Below, in pieces: positions 53,646 to 61,506 of a stretch of DNA of 64,000 bases. The notes under the pieces were generated by a model. The model ran no database searches. It was not told the origin of the DNA and worked only from the letters and a program-made list of their open reading frames with translations. Every line of letters starts with the position of its first letter. Within the stretch, counting starts at the first letter, position 1. Location of the stretch: positions 1 to 64,000 of the forward strand of contig CANLHK010000007.1 in assembly GCA_947490615.1 (NCBI GenBank), given 5' to 3'. Source of the stretch: Planctomycetaceae bacterium. Its GTDB lineage: Bacteria > Planctomycetota > Phycisphaerae > Phycisphaerales > SM1A02. Position numbers and translations under genes: made by a program.

Positions 53646-56600
53646 TCAGCGCGCGCCGAAGTTGAGTGCGAGCGAACCAAGGGACGATTGTTGCGACTGC
53701 ATCTTGGCCAGCGCTGATTCCATAGCGGCAAACTGCGCCTCGTAGCGCAGACGCCGTGACTCGAGTCGACTGTCGAAGCGCTCAAGTCTGTCCTGAAGGC
53801 CGTCCATCTGCTCCTGGAAACTCCGATCTGCAAGGGTGGTCACGCCATCCACGGAGTTCGTGAGCTTCTTGAGCAGTTGATCAAACAGGTCGCCAAATCC
53901 GAGCTTCGAATAGGTCGGCGGCGCGTTGGAGTTGTCGATCGTCACGCCACCGATGATGGTCGTCGAGCCCGTTGCAGCGAGATCAAATCCCGTGAAGAGC
54001 TCCTCGACGGCGGCAGGATCGGTCTCGTAGGCGGCGGTGAACTTCTCCTCGTCGAACAGCAGCTGTCCTTCCTTACCAAAGCGAATGCCGACCTGCGAAA
54101 GAAAGCGGTAGCGACCTTCAACTCCCTTGGCCGCGCCCTGCGCTGTCTGAATGAGTTGCTGGCGCAAGCGGGCTACCGTGGAGTTTCCCAGAAGTGGCCC
54201 CCGCTTCTCTGTCTCAGGGTCATAGCTGTCGTAGTCGTCGATGCGCCCGAGAGCGTCGCTGATCGTCGTGACGAGTTGCTTCACATCGGTGACGATGCGA
54301 GTGAAGTCGCGCGTGACTTCGACGACGGTCGTGGCGCCCGCCTTCTTCGCGTCGACTTCGAGACCCGACACGATGTCTTTGAACGAGTTCGTTGAACTCG
54401 TGAAGAGGAAGCTCGTCGCTGGATTGCCTGTCCCGAGGAAGAGTGACGCATCGCGACCCTCCGCGGCACGAATGAGTCCAAGATCGACATCACCCGAATC
54501 GACGAAGAGTTGGCCGCGCGCACCGCCGACCGTCGAGGCAAGGCTGAGTCGATACGGCGTGGTCCCTGATCCAGCGTTGATGATCGAGGCGTTCACGCTG
54601 AACTTCGCATCGTTGATCTTGCCCACGACATCTTCGAGGGTGTCCGAGAGATCGAGATCGACGGTCTTCTCGAGCGAGCCAAAGATGTCGTCGCCTGGAT
54701 CTTCCGCTGTTCCAAGGATGCCGATGCCGCGCGCGACGGCGCCGTTGAGATCGACGACCTTCATCGCACTGATCGGCGAGCCCGCGTTGGTGTCAATGAG
54801 TGTGATGCCGTCGCCCGTGTCGTTCAGGCGCGCTTCCACGAGGAGTCCGCGTGAGTTGATCTCGCTGATGATGTCATAGACGGTGACTGCGTCGGAGCCG
54901 ATGTCGACGACCGCCGTATCGCCCGAGGAATCGGTGATACGGAAGGTCCCTGTTCCAACGCCCTTCCCGAAGCCGAGCGACGAGAGCGCTGTCCCAAGTG
55001 CGAAGTGACGACGATCGAGATCATTGCCGCGCAGCGCGTTTCCCGTGATCACGCCCGCGAGGCCGAGTGCTGTGGCACCATCACCCGCGATCGTCAGCGC
55101 GCCCGCCCCACCGCTGGTGTCGCGAGCAACAAGTGATCGACCGCTGTCGGCGACAGAGAGCTTGATGTCGACACCCGCTGTCGTGGCGGCGGTGTTGATC
55201 GCGCGCACGAGCGAGTCGACGGTGTCGTGGTTCACGAAGTCCGTGAACGAGAAAGTCGCGCCCGAGCGATCGGTCAGCGCGATCGCGGTCGGCGAACCGA
55301 GTCCCGCTTCGCCGTTGAGATTCGCCGTTCGCACGGTAGAGATTCCTGAGGCGATCCGCGTTCCCTCGACCGAGCCTGTGCCTGCTGCGCGGAACAAACC
55401 AAGGTCACGCGCGGTACGCGAACCAACACTCGCACCAAAACTCGATCCATCGGTGGTGCCGCCAAGCACTTCGACCGACGATGCGGGTGCCACCGTCAGC
55501 GCGAGTCCCGTTCCCGCTGTGTTGATGGTGGCGGTGACAAGACCGTTGGTCTGCGCTGAGATTCGATCGATCACATTCTGCACAGTGGCGGCACGCGGTG
55601 TGGCGATCTTGTTGCGAACCAGCGAGCCCGTCACGATGTTGCTCGCGGCGCCCGCGGCACCCGTGTAGAGACCGAGGTTCTTCGCCGTCGTATCGGTGTG
55701 TGGTCCCGCGCCGAGGACCTTCGGTGTCGCAGCGCCGCCGAGTGTGTCGGTCAGCACGAAGTTCTTTCCGTCCGCGCTCAAGCTCATCACGACTTGTCCT
55801 GGAGTGACCGTCGCGTCGAGCTCTGCATTGACGCGCGCGAGCATTTCGCCCACGGTCTTCACGGCAGGATCCTGCACTTCGCCATCGACGACGACCGCGC
55901 CAAGATTGATCCCGATGCTCACGCCTGTTGAGGTGACGACGGTGAAGTCGTCGGCGTCCGTGGTGTTGATCTTGATGCCCGCGCCGTTGTTCAGATCAGC
56001 GAGCTTCGTGTCGGCGGTGATCGGTTCATCGACGCGTCCGAGCGAGATGTCGTAGGTCGTTCCATCGACGAGGATCCGAAAGTCCGCGACATTGTCGCGC
56101 ACGAACACGCCCGCTCCATCATTGAACGAGGCGAGTCCTGAGGTCAGACCGATCTGGTTGAGCTGGTCTCCCGTCACAGTTCCGCCCGCAAAGGTCCCAT
56201 CGATGCCGAGCTCTGCAGCGATAAGCCCCGCACCCACATCCTCCACCTTCAACGCCGCAGCTCCCCCACTGTCGTCGGTGATCACCAATCGCTCTGCCAC
56301 AACCGAGGCTGTCACACCGATGCCATCGGCTGCGTTGATGCGCTCAACAACTTCCGAGAGCGTCACCGCCGTCGTGAGATCCACGGTCGCGGTCCGCGCG
56401 AGTCCGTCGGTGAACTTGATCGAGCCGCGCGCGACACCTGCGCCACCGCGAAGATCCGCGAGGACCGCATCACGCTCGAGCGAGGCATCGCCCCACTCGA
56501 CGGTCATCGAGTCAAGGCCCAATGGTGTGGCGTTCTTGGTGGCGAAGCCCTGCGAGAGCAGTTGACTCGTCGACACCATGCGCCCAACCGTGAAGCTGTA

Positions 56601-56888
56601 ACTTCCTGGTGGCGTTTCCGCCGACGCACGGGCCGTCAGAATCGTGTCGTCGGCCGACACCGCGCTCATCGTCCTGAAGGTCTTGCCGATGCGCAGCGCG
56701 GATGAGGAGTTCTTGAGGTTGAGCAACCGCGCGTTGATGTCCATCAGCGCGGTCTTCGAGCCCTGGATAGCAGCGAGCCGGCGCTGAATTGGGATCTTGC
56801 CACGCGACTCCAGACCGAGCAATTGCTCGATGATCTGGGCAGTATTGATGCCACTGACAAGTCCTACGCCAGCAGAAAGGCCAGACAT
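53646..56888 (-). CDS. fliD: Flagellar hook-associated protein 2 (filament cap), unusually long
   Basis: FliD caps the growing flagellar filament and helps flagellin fold. The N-terminus (MSGLSAGVGLVSGINTAQIIEQLLGLESRGKIP) and the C-terminus (LLFDEEKFTAAYETDPAAVEELFTGFD, followed by a final coiled-coil with RFDSRLESRRLRYEAQF) match the family. At 1080 residues it is about twice the usual 450-600. The extra length is in the middle, where about seven copies of a flagellin-IN-like motif appear (VVERINAADGIGVTASV, MLARVNAELDATVTPGQ, NVIDRISAQTNGLVTATI, SLVRAINTAATTAGVDIKL, DIISEINSRGLLVEARL, DVVGKINDAKFSVNASI). AGGAGGACACGC precedes the ATG at 56886-56888, a strong site. Confidence 0.93.
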   Translation of the reverse strand: MSGLSAGVGLVSGINTAQIIEQLLGLESRGKIPIQRRLAAIQGSKTALMDINARLLNLKNSSSALRIGKTFRTMSAVSADDTILTARASAETPPGSYSFTVGRMVSTSQLLSQGFATKNATPLGLDSMTVEWGDASLERDAVLADLRGGAGVARGSIKFTDGLARTATVDLTTAVTLSEVVERINAADGIGVTASVVAERLVITDDSGGAAALKVEDVGAGLIAAELGIDGTFAGGTVTGDQLNQIGLTSGLASFNDGAGVFVRDNVADFRILVDGTTYDISLGRVDEPITADTKLADLNNGAGIKINTTDADDFTVVTSTGVSIGINLGAVVVDGEVQDPAVKTVGEMLARVNAELDATVTPGQVVMSLSADGKNFVLTDTLGGAATPKVLGAGPHTDTTAKNLGLYTGAAGAASNIVTGSLVRNKIATPRAATVQNVIDRISAQTNGLVTATINTAGTGLALTVAPASSVEVLGGTTDGSSFGASVGSRTARDLGLFRAAGTGSVEGTRIASGISTVRTANLNGEAGLGSPTAIALTDRSGATFSFTDFVNHDTVDSLVRAINTAATTAGVDIKLSVADSGRSLVARDTSGGAGALTIAGDGATALGLAGVITGNALRGNDLDRRHFALGTALSSLGFGKGVGTGTFRITDSSGDTAVVDIGSDAVTVYDIISEINSRGLLVEARLNDTGDGITLIDTNAGSPISAMKVVDLNGAVARGIGILGTAEDPGDDIFGSLEKTVDLDLSDTLEDVVGKINDAKFSVNASIINAGSGTTPYRLSLASTVGGARGQLFVDSGDVDLGLIRAAEGRDASLFLGTGNPATSFLFTSSTNSFKDIVSGLEVDAKKAGATTVVEVTRDFTRIVTDVKQLVTTISDALGRIDDYDSYDPETEKRGPLLGNSTVARLRQQLIQTAQGAAKGVEGRYRFLSQVGIRFGKEGQLLFDEEKFTAAYETDPAAVEELFTGFDLAATGSTTIIGGVTIDNSNAPPTYSKLGFGDLFDQLLKKLTNSVDGVTTLADRSFQEQMDGLQDRLERFDSRLESRRLRYEAQFAAMESALAKMQSQQSSLGSLALNFGAR

Positions 56889-56942
56889 GCGTGTCCTCCG
56901 AGAGAGAAACCACGGCACGCAACCTGTGTGCCAGCGCCCGCG

Positions 56943-57164
56943 TTACGCCGCATCCATCATCGGCTCGTCATCGATGTGGCCTTGGCAGTCGGTCGAGGAC
57001 GGGGATGACTCCCACCGTGGCACGAGCAGGTCGCGCCGACGGAGTTCGAGCACATCACTCGCCCAGGAGCCGAGCACCCGTTGGAACATTCGGTTTGCTT
57101 CGCTGACTTGCCTCTGCATCGAGGCACGCCGCGCTTCCATCGAGTGTTCCATCGGGTGTTCCAT
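56943..57164 (-). CDS. Small protein upstream of fliD, unknown function
   Basis: A 73-residue protein (MEHPMEHSMEARRASMQR ...) with AAGGAG seven bases before the ATG at 57162-57164. It is mostly polar, with one amphipathic helical part (RMFQRVLGSWASDVLELRRRD) and an acidic tail. It ends 54 bases before fliD on the same strand, so it would be co-transcribed with fliD-fliS. No family recognised; a flagellar accessory role is suggested only by position. Confidence 0.5.
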   Translation of the reverse strand: MEHPMEHSMEARRASMQRQVSEANRMFQRVLGSWASDVLELRRRDLLVPRWESSPSSTDCQGHIDDEPMMDAA

Positions 57165-57394
57165 GACGGGCTCCTTCAGTGGCACCCGCGGGACTGCGGT
57201 TGGCACCAGAGAGCGATCGACGCGAAGGTTGGGTTACTCAAGCAGGGCCCAGAAAAACGCCGAAGAAATGGACAGCGCTCCGAAACGTGGAGGCGCCATC
57301 CAACTTGGTGATCTCGTCTCTGAGCGCGCGGCTTGAGTTGTCGGCGGCGTCGTCCGCTGCGCTGTCGAGCGTTAGACTGACTCGTTCTGTCGGG

Positions 57395-58405
57395 TCATCG
57401 TCCGCCAAAACCCATTTTTTGCATCAACCCGTCGAACTGATCGAGGCTGTAGAACTCCGCGCAGAGTCGGCCTGACCCTTTCTTTCGACCGAGCTGGATA
57501 GAGACGCGCGTCCCAAGATGCTCCGACAACTGTCGCTCGAGATCCGTGACATTGGCATCGCGCGCCGATGGAACCTTCGAAGACGCCGAAGTGGCTGCGG
57601 ATGGGAGGGCCCTGCCCTTGAGCGCGATCTGGATTCGACGCTCAAGCTCGCGCACTGACCAGTTCTCTGCGACGGACTTCGCGGCGAACTGCGCACGCGC
57701 CCCGAGATCGGTGACGCCCAGAAGCGCCTTGCCGTGTCCCTGACTCAGCCGACCCAACCGAACCAACTCGGTGCACTGCGGATCGAGTTCGCTCAAACGC
57801 AGCAGGTTCGTAACGGATGCTCGGTCGAGACCGACCTTGTCTGCCACCTCTTGGTGCGTCATCTCGAACTCTGTGGCAAGGCGACGCATCGCATGCGCGC
57901 GGTCCATCGGATTGAGATCCTCGCGCTGGATGTTCTCGACGATGGCGAGTTCCGCAGCTGCCTGGTCGTCCATCGACTTCACGAGCGCGGGAATGGTGGC
58001 GAGACCGAGGAGCTTGGCTGCGCGCCAGCGCCGTTCACCTGCGACGAGCTCAAAAGAATCACCCTGTGGTCGCACCAGAATCGGCTGCATCAAGCCAGCA
58101 GCCTTGATCGACTCCGCCAAACTCGCCAAGCTGGCGTCGTCGAACTGAGTTCGAGGCTGCCGGCGGTTCGGACTGATTCGTTCCACGGGGATCTCGCGCA
58201 GCGGGGAGTCCGACGCGGAAGTCGCGGCAGGGGTGATCGCGGGAACAGAGCCCTGGGTTGGCGCGCTCTCGGACATCGCGTGTGCGACCGCAGCGCGCGG
58301 GGCTGCGAGAGGAACCTGGATTTGAACAGGGGAACCGAGCAGGGCGCTAAGTCCGCGGCCGAGCTTGCGTGCTGGATTCTTGTTGATGGGATCGGATGGC
58401 GTCAC
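57395..58405 (-). CDS. parB: Chromosome partitioning protein ParB (Spo0J/Noc family)
   Basis: ParB binds parS sites, uses CTP to slide along DNA and directs origin segregation. The 336-residue protein begins PARKLGRGLSALLGS, has the ParB/CTP-binding part (PVERISPNRRQPRTQFDD, LVAGERRWRAAKLLG, AELAIVENIQREDLNPMDRA) and the helix-turn-helix (MTHQEVADKVGLDRASVTNLLRLS), ending in a dimerisation domain. AGGAG lies six bases before the GTG at 58403-58405, which decides the start; a GTG nine codons earlier lies inside the parS-like site. No parA gene is on either side; the neighbours are the fliD group and a divergent membrane protein. Confidence 0.94.
   Translation of the reverse strand: MTPSDPINKNPARKLGRGLSALLGSPVQIQVPLAAPRAAVAHAMSESAPTQGSVPAITPAATSASDSPLREIPVERISPNRRQPRTQFDDASLASLAESIKAAGLMQPILVRPQGDSFELVAGERRWRAAKLLGLATIPALVKSMDDQAAAELAIVENIQREDLNPMDRAHAMRRLATEFEMTHQEVADKVGLDRASVTNLLRLSELDPQCTELVRLGRLSQGHGKALLGVTDLGARAQFAAKSVAENWSVRELERRIQIALKGRALPSAATSASSKVPSARDANVTDLERQLSEHLGTRVSIQLGRKKGSGRLCAEFYSLDQFDGLMQKMGFGGR
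58180..58193. promoter_or_regulatory. Near-match to the parS-like sequence inside parB
   Basis: GTTCCACGGGGATC matches the two sites upstream of parB at 13 of 14 bases. It is within the coding sequence (for PVER), so it may be chance. Confidence 0.3.
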
Positions 58406-58425
58406 TGCTGTCTCCTGTTCAAGAT

Positions 58426-58439
58426 GTTCCACGGGGAAC
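58426..58439. promoter_or_regulatory. parS-like site 1
   Basis: GTTCCACGGGGAAC is an imperfect palindrome that differs by one base from the perfect GTTCCACGTGGAAC form of parS known in several phyla. It lies just upstream of the parB start and repeats exactly 95 bp further on, so ParB may both bind here for segregation and control its own gene. Confidence 0.7.
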
Positions 58440-58520
58440 GAGGCGGTTTATCGCTGACTCCTGCTGGACTGTCAACCAGAAGCCTGAGAAAAACCCTCGC
58501 ACTGACTTCAGCATAGCGTT

Positions 58521-58534
58521 GTTCCACGGGGAAC
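58521..58534. promoter_or_regulatory. parS-like site 2
   Basis: An exact second copy of GTTCCACGGGGAAC, 95 bp from the first, in the spacer between parB and the divergent membrane protein gene. Two identical 14-mers in a 136-bp spacer beside parB are unlikely to be chance. Confidence 0.7.
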
Positions 58535-58575
58535 TAAGTTATAGGACGAAACTGCCTTGGTAGCATCGTTGCGTG

Positions 58576-60621
58576 ATGACTCGCCGGCTCTTTCCACTCG
58601 TGGCGTTGCTCGCGCTGGCTCTCCTCGCACACCTTTTGGCGTTGCAAGCTGGCTGGATCTGGGACGACAACGACTACATCACTGCCAATCCGCTCTTGCG
58701 TGCGCACGATGGTTGGTGGACCGCGTGGATTCCTGGAGCTACCCCGCAGTACTACCCACTCGTGTTCACCAGCTTCTGGGTTGAGTACGCGATCGCGGCG
58801 GACACACCGACGCTCTATCACGCCACGAACATGGTGCTGCATGCGCTCTCAACCGCGCTCTTGTGGCGCGTGCTCGTGCGACTCGACATTCCGCACGCCC
58901 TGTGGATCGCCGCACTCTTTGCGGTGCATCCGATGGGAGTGGAAACAGTCGCGTGGGCAACCGAGCGCAAGAACACCCTCTCACTCCTCTTTGCACTCGC
59001 GTCGGTGTGGAGCTTCCTGTCTGCGCAACGCGCCACGCGTGAACGCGTGCTTGGCTTTCACATCGCTGCGTTCATGCTCTTCGTCTGCGCACTCCTCTCC
59101 AAGACGACGGCGGTGTTTGTTGCACCAGTCCTCGTGTTGATCGCGCTCCATGAACGACGACGCCTTGACGGGCGATTTGCGTTGCTCCTCCTTCCGTACT
59201 TCGTCATCGGTGCAGCGCTCGGACTCTTCACCGCGCTCGTTGAGAAGACGCATGTTGGTGCGACGGGTGCTGAGTTCGAGCTCTCGCTTCTCGCGCGCGT
59301 GCTGCTCGCGTCACGCAATCTGGTCTTCTACATCGCGCACTTCGCGCTCCCGACTGAGCAGATCTTCGTCTACCCACGCCTGACGATCATGCCGAGTTCC
59401 ATCATGGATTGGGTGCCACTCGCGCTCATGCTCGTACTCGCGACAGCCTGTGTGCGCGAGTGGAAGCACTCACGCGCGCCGATGCTCATCTTGCTCTGGT
59501 TGTGCGCAGCACTCTTTCCAGCGCTCGGCTTCTTTGATGTCTGGCCGTTTCGCTTCTCCTTCGTCGCGGACCACTTTGCGTATGCGGCGATGCCCGCGCT
59601 CGCAACTGGTTTTGTCCTGCTGCTCTCCAGACTGCTTCCTGCACGCGCACAAGAGACACGCGTCTTCTCCATGATCCTTGTTGCTGCGATCGCGACCTGC
59701 ATCGCGCTGTCGTGGCGAGCGACGGAGAAGTACGCGAGCGTCGAGACACTCTGGCGCGACACCGTGCTGCGCAACGATCAAGCGTGGTTGGCGCACAACA
59801 ACCTTGCGTCGGAGTTGCTTGAACAAGCAGGCGAAGCCAGTGGGGCAGGGGAGCGCGATCGGGTGCACTCACTCGCCACCGAAGCGCTCCATCACGCGAC
59901 GATGGCGTATGACCTCAAGCCTGACGAGCTCACACATGCCTCAAATCAGAGTGAGGCGCTCCGACTGCTCGGAAGGAACGAAGAGGCGTTGACCGCCATC
60001 GACGCAGCGATCGCGACCGCTCCGCACTTCACAGAGTTTCGCTGGATGCGTGGTCGACTTCTCGAGCAGCTTGGGCGCCGAGACGACGCGCGCCTCGCGT
60101 ACGAAAGTGCAGCGTGTGAAGGATGCGACAGCGCACTCGATGCGCGGCGCTCGCTCGTCGCATTGGCCGTCGCACGCAAGGACTACACCGACGCACTCAA
60201 GCAGCAACAACAGGTGGTGTTGCTCAGTCCGCAAGACGCCGACGCCATCGCGAATCTTGGCGCGCTCTTGCAGGCAACAGGTGACGCCGAGGGCGGCCGT
60301 CGCGAGCTCTTGCGCGCGATCACGAGTGGCAAGTACTTTTCTGACGAGCGCGTCTTTCGTGCGACGGCGGCGCGCTACCTCGGACTTGCGATCGAGGCGT
60401 CACTTGGTCCAAGTGAAATGGAGATGGCACGCGATCTTGCGAGGCAACTCGCTCAAAGCGTGCGAGACGATGCGAGCTTCCGCTACTTCGCCTTGGCACT
60501 TGAGTTGCGCGACGGCCTCGCGACCGCGCGCGGCGAGCTTGAGACGCTCGAGAAGCATGCGCGCGCAGCGAACGCGACCACACTTGCCGACGCGATCGCT
60601 GCCTTCCTTCGAACCCACTGA
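58576..60621 (+). CDS. TMTC-like membrane protein with C-terminal TPR repeats, possible glycosyltransferase
   Basis: A 681-residue protein with about eleven membrane spans (1-390) and a helical TPR tail (about 400-680; ALHHATMAYDLKPDELTHASNQSEALRLLGRNEEALTAIDAAI, DADAIANLGALLQATGDAEGGRRELLRAI). The first outer loop has WIWDDNDYITANPLL, an acidic pair followed by YI, the hallmark of GT-C enzymes of the TMTC/DUF1736 type, which use lipid-linked sugars. Bacterial members are thought to glycosylate proteins or lipids, but this is not proved. It is the divergent neighbour of parB. ATG 58576 is chosen; a GTG one codon earlier is possible. Confidence 0.82.
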   Translation: MTRRLFPLVALLALALLAHLLALQAGWIWDDNDYITANPLLRAHDGWWTAWIPGATPQYYPLVFTSFWVEYAIAADTPTLYHATNMVLHALSTALLWRVLVRLDIPHALWIAALFAVHPMGVETVAWATERKNTLSLLFALASVWSFLSAQRATRERVLGFHIAAFMLFVCALLSKTTAVFVAPVLVLIALHERRRLDGRFALLLLPYFVIGAALGLFTALVEKTHVGATGAEFELSLLARVLLASRNLVFYIAHFALPTEQIFVYPRLTIMPSSIMDWVPLALMLVLATACVREWKHSRAPMLILLWLCAALFPALGFFDVWPFRFSFVADHFAYAAMPALATGFVLLLSRLLPARAQETRVFSMILVAAIATCIALSWRATEKYASVETLWRDTVLRNDQAWLAHNNLASELLEQAGEASGAGERDRVHSLATEALHHATMAYDLKPDELTHASNQSEALRLLGRNEEALTAIDAAIATAPHFTEFRWMRGRLLEQLGRRDDARLAYESAACEGCDSALDARRSLVALAVARKDYTDALKQQQQVVLLSPQDADAIANLGALLQATGDAEGGRRELLRAITSGKYFSDERVFRATAARYLGLAIEASLGPSEMEMARDLARQLAQSVRDDASFRYFALALELRDGLATARGELETLEKHARAANATTLADAIAAFLRTH

Positions 60622-60640
60622 GAGTTGCTACGATCGCCCC

Positions 60641-60870
60641 GTCTCGATGTCCGAGACACGCGCGCGGTTCCGAAGACGGTGTGAATCCGTCACGAAGGCG
60701 TCACCGTAAGCCTCATCATGCAACGCTCGTTGCATGGTCGGGCGAGTCGGGTCGAGTTCCGCGCGCGATGACTTCCTGCCTCCGTTCCTGGGGCATGCCG
60801 AAGTGCCGTCGCGCGCGTTCAGCGCTGACACGCACCACTCATGTCGCAGGGAACTCCCGGAGTCAGACCG
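60641..60870 (+). promoter_or_regulatory. Cobalamin-riboswitch-like leader
   Basis: About 230 bases of the 315-base untranslated leader of the secreted protein at 60937. It holds a GACGG/CCGTC hairpin with GGTGTGAATCC, the block most like the adenosylcobalamin riboswitch box 'GGTGxxAxTCC', at once followed by GGCGTCACCGTAAGCC, which resembles the 'CCCGCxACTGTxA' box with a few changes. Other elements are GTCTCG/CGAGAC (60641-60657), a perfect 9-bp pairing of CGCGCGCGG with CCGCGCGCG closing the core, and CATGCAA/TTGCATG. Two later stretches, CCTGCC (about 60777) and GGAGTCAGACC (about 60856), could be the 3' box. The usual GGGAA box is not seen, so this is a candidate, not a firm match. Confidence 0.5.
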
Positions 60871-60936
60871 TTGATGTTCCGCGATGGAGTCGCGGGCCGT
60901 GCGGCCGCTCATGCCGCCCTGATCTGGAGTGCTCTC

Positions 60937-61506
60937 GTGCGTTTCCCTTCTGTTTCGTTCTCTGTCCTTCTCACCATCACCCTCACCTCGGCTGTTTCCC
61001 ACGCAGACTTCGTTGGCAACTACACCGTGGGAACTGGCGCCCACAGCAGCACGCTGCAGTTCCAGTTCACCAATGGAAACGCCTACCACTACGAGGTCTT
61101 CTACAACGACACACTGCACGGACGCGACCTCTTCACGATCGTCGCTGCGGCACAGCCCGGTTTCTTCTCGTATCAAATCGAGAGCTTCAGCTTCGGCGAT
61201 GCGCTCTTGGGAGTCACCATCGGAAGCGACAGCGATGCGGGCTTCGGCACCGCACCGGAGTACCTCGACTACTGGCACTACTGGACGATGGAGGCGGGGC
61301 AGGGGGCGTGGAGCGAGTCGTTCATCGGGTTTGGCGATCGCCTCGTCACCGATGGATCGTCCGATGGATGGGTGTTCAACTCGCTGAGCGCCCCAGAGGT
61401 CGTGCCTGCTCCGAGTGCGCTCGCGCTGCTCTCTGTGCTTCCGAAACTCTGCCTCAGCGGAGCGTCGAGAGATAGGCGACGACATCGCGAATCTCAGCGT
61501 CGGTGA
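60937..61506 (+). CDS. Secreted PEP-CTERM-like surface protein, possible corrinoid-linked protein
   Basis: A 189-residue exported protein. A GTG start with GGAG seven bases upstream gives a clean signal peptide (RFPSVSFSVLLTITLTSAVSHA). The mature part is beta-rich and has a Trp-rich motif: DYWHYWTMEAGQGAW, then GDRLVTDGSSDGWVF. I recall the pattern 'YWxYW...W..s..G...r...DGs.dGW' from secreted proteins next to cobalt/cobalamin ECF transporters (SCO2322 family) and transcobalamin-like domains. The C-terminus (VVPAPSALALLSVL, then basic residues) is a PEP-CTERM-like sorting signal with Pro-Ala-Pro in place of Pro-Glu-Pro. It lies behind the riboswitch-like leader and its end overlaps the convergent haem protein gene by 53 bases. 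Confidence 0.72.
   Translation: MRFPSVSFSVLLTITLTSAVSHADFVGNYTVGTGAHSSTLQFQFTNGNAYHYEVFYNDTLHGRDLFTIVAAAQPGFFSYQIESFSFGDALLGVTIGSDSDAGFGTAPEYLDYWHYWTMEAGQGAWSESFIGFGDRLVTDGSSDGWVFNSLSAPEVVPAPSALALLSVLPKLCLSGASRDRRRHRESQRR

Noticed and set aside
58440-58575. Replication origin beside parB
   Set aside because: parS-like sites are present but I saw no DnaA boxes or AT-rich unwinding stretch in the spacer.
60628-61485. Minus-strand frame of 285 residues opposite the PEP-CTERM-like gene and its leader
   Set aside because: Arg/Glu/His-rich antisense composition; the plus strand has a signal peptide, ribosome site and sorting signal.
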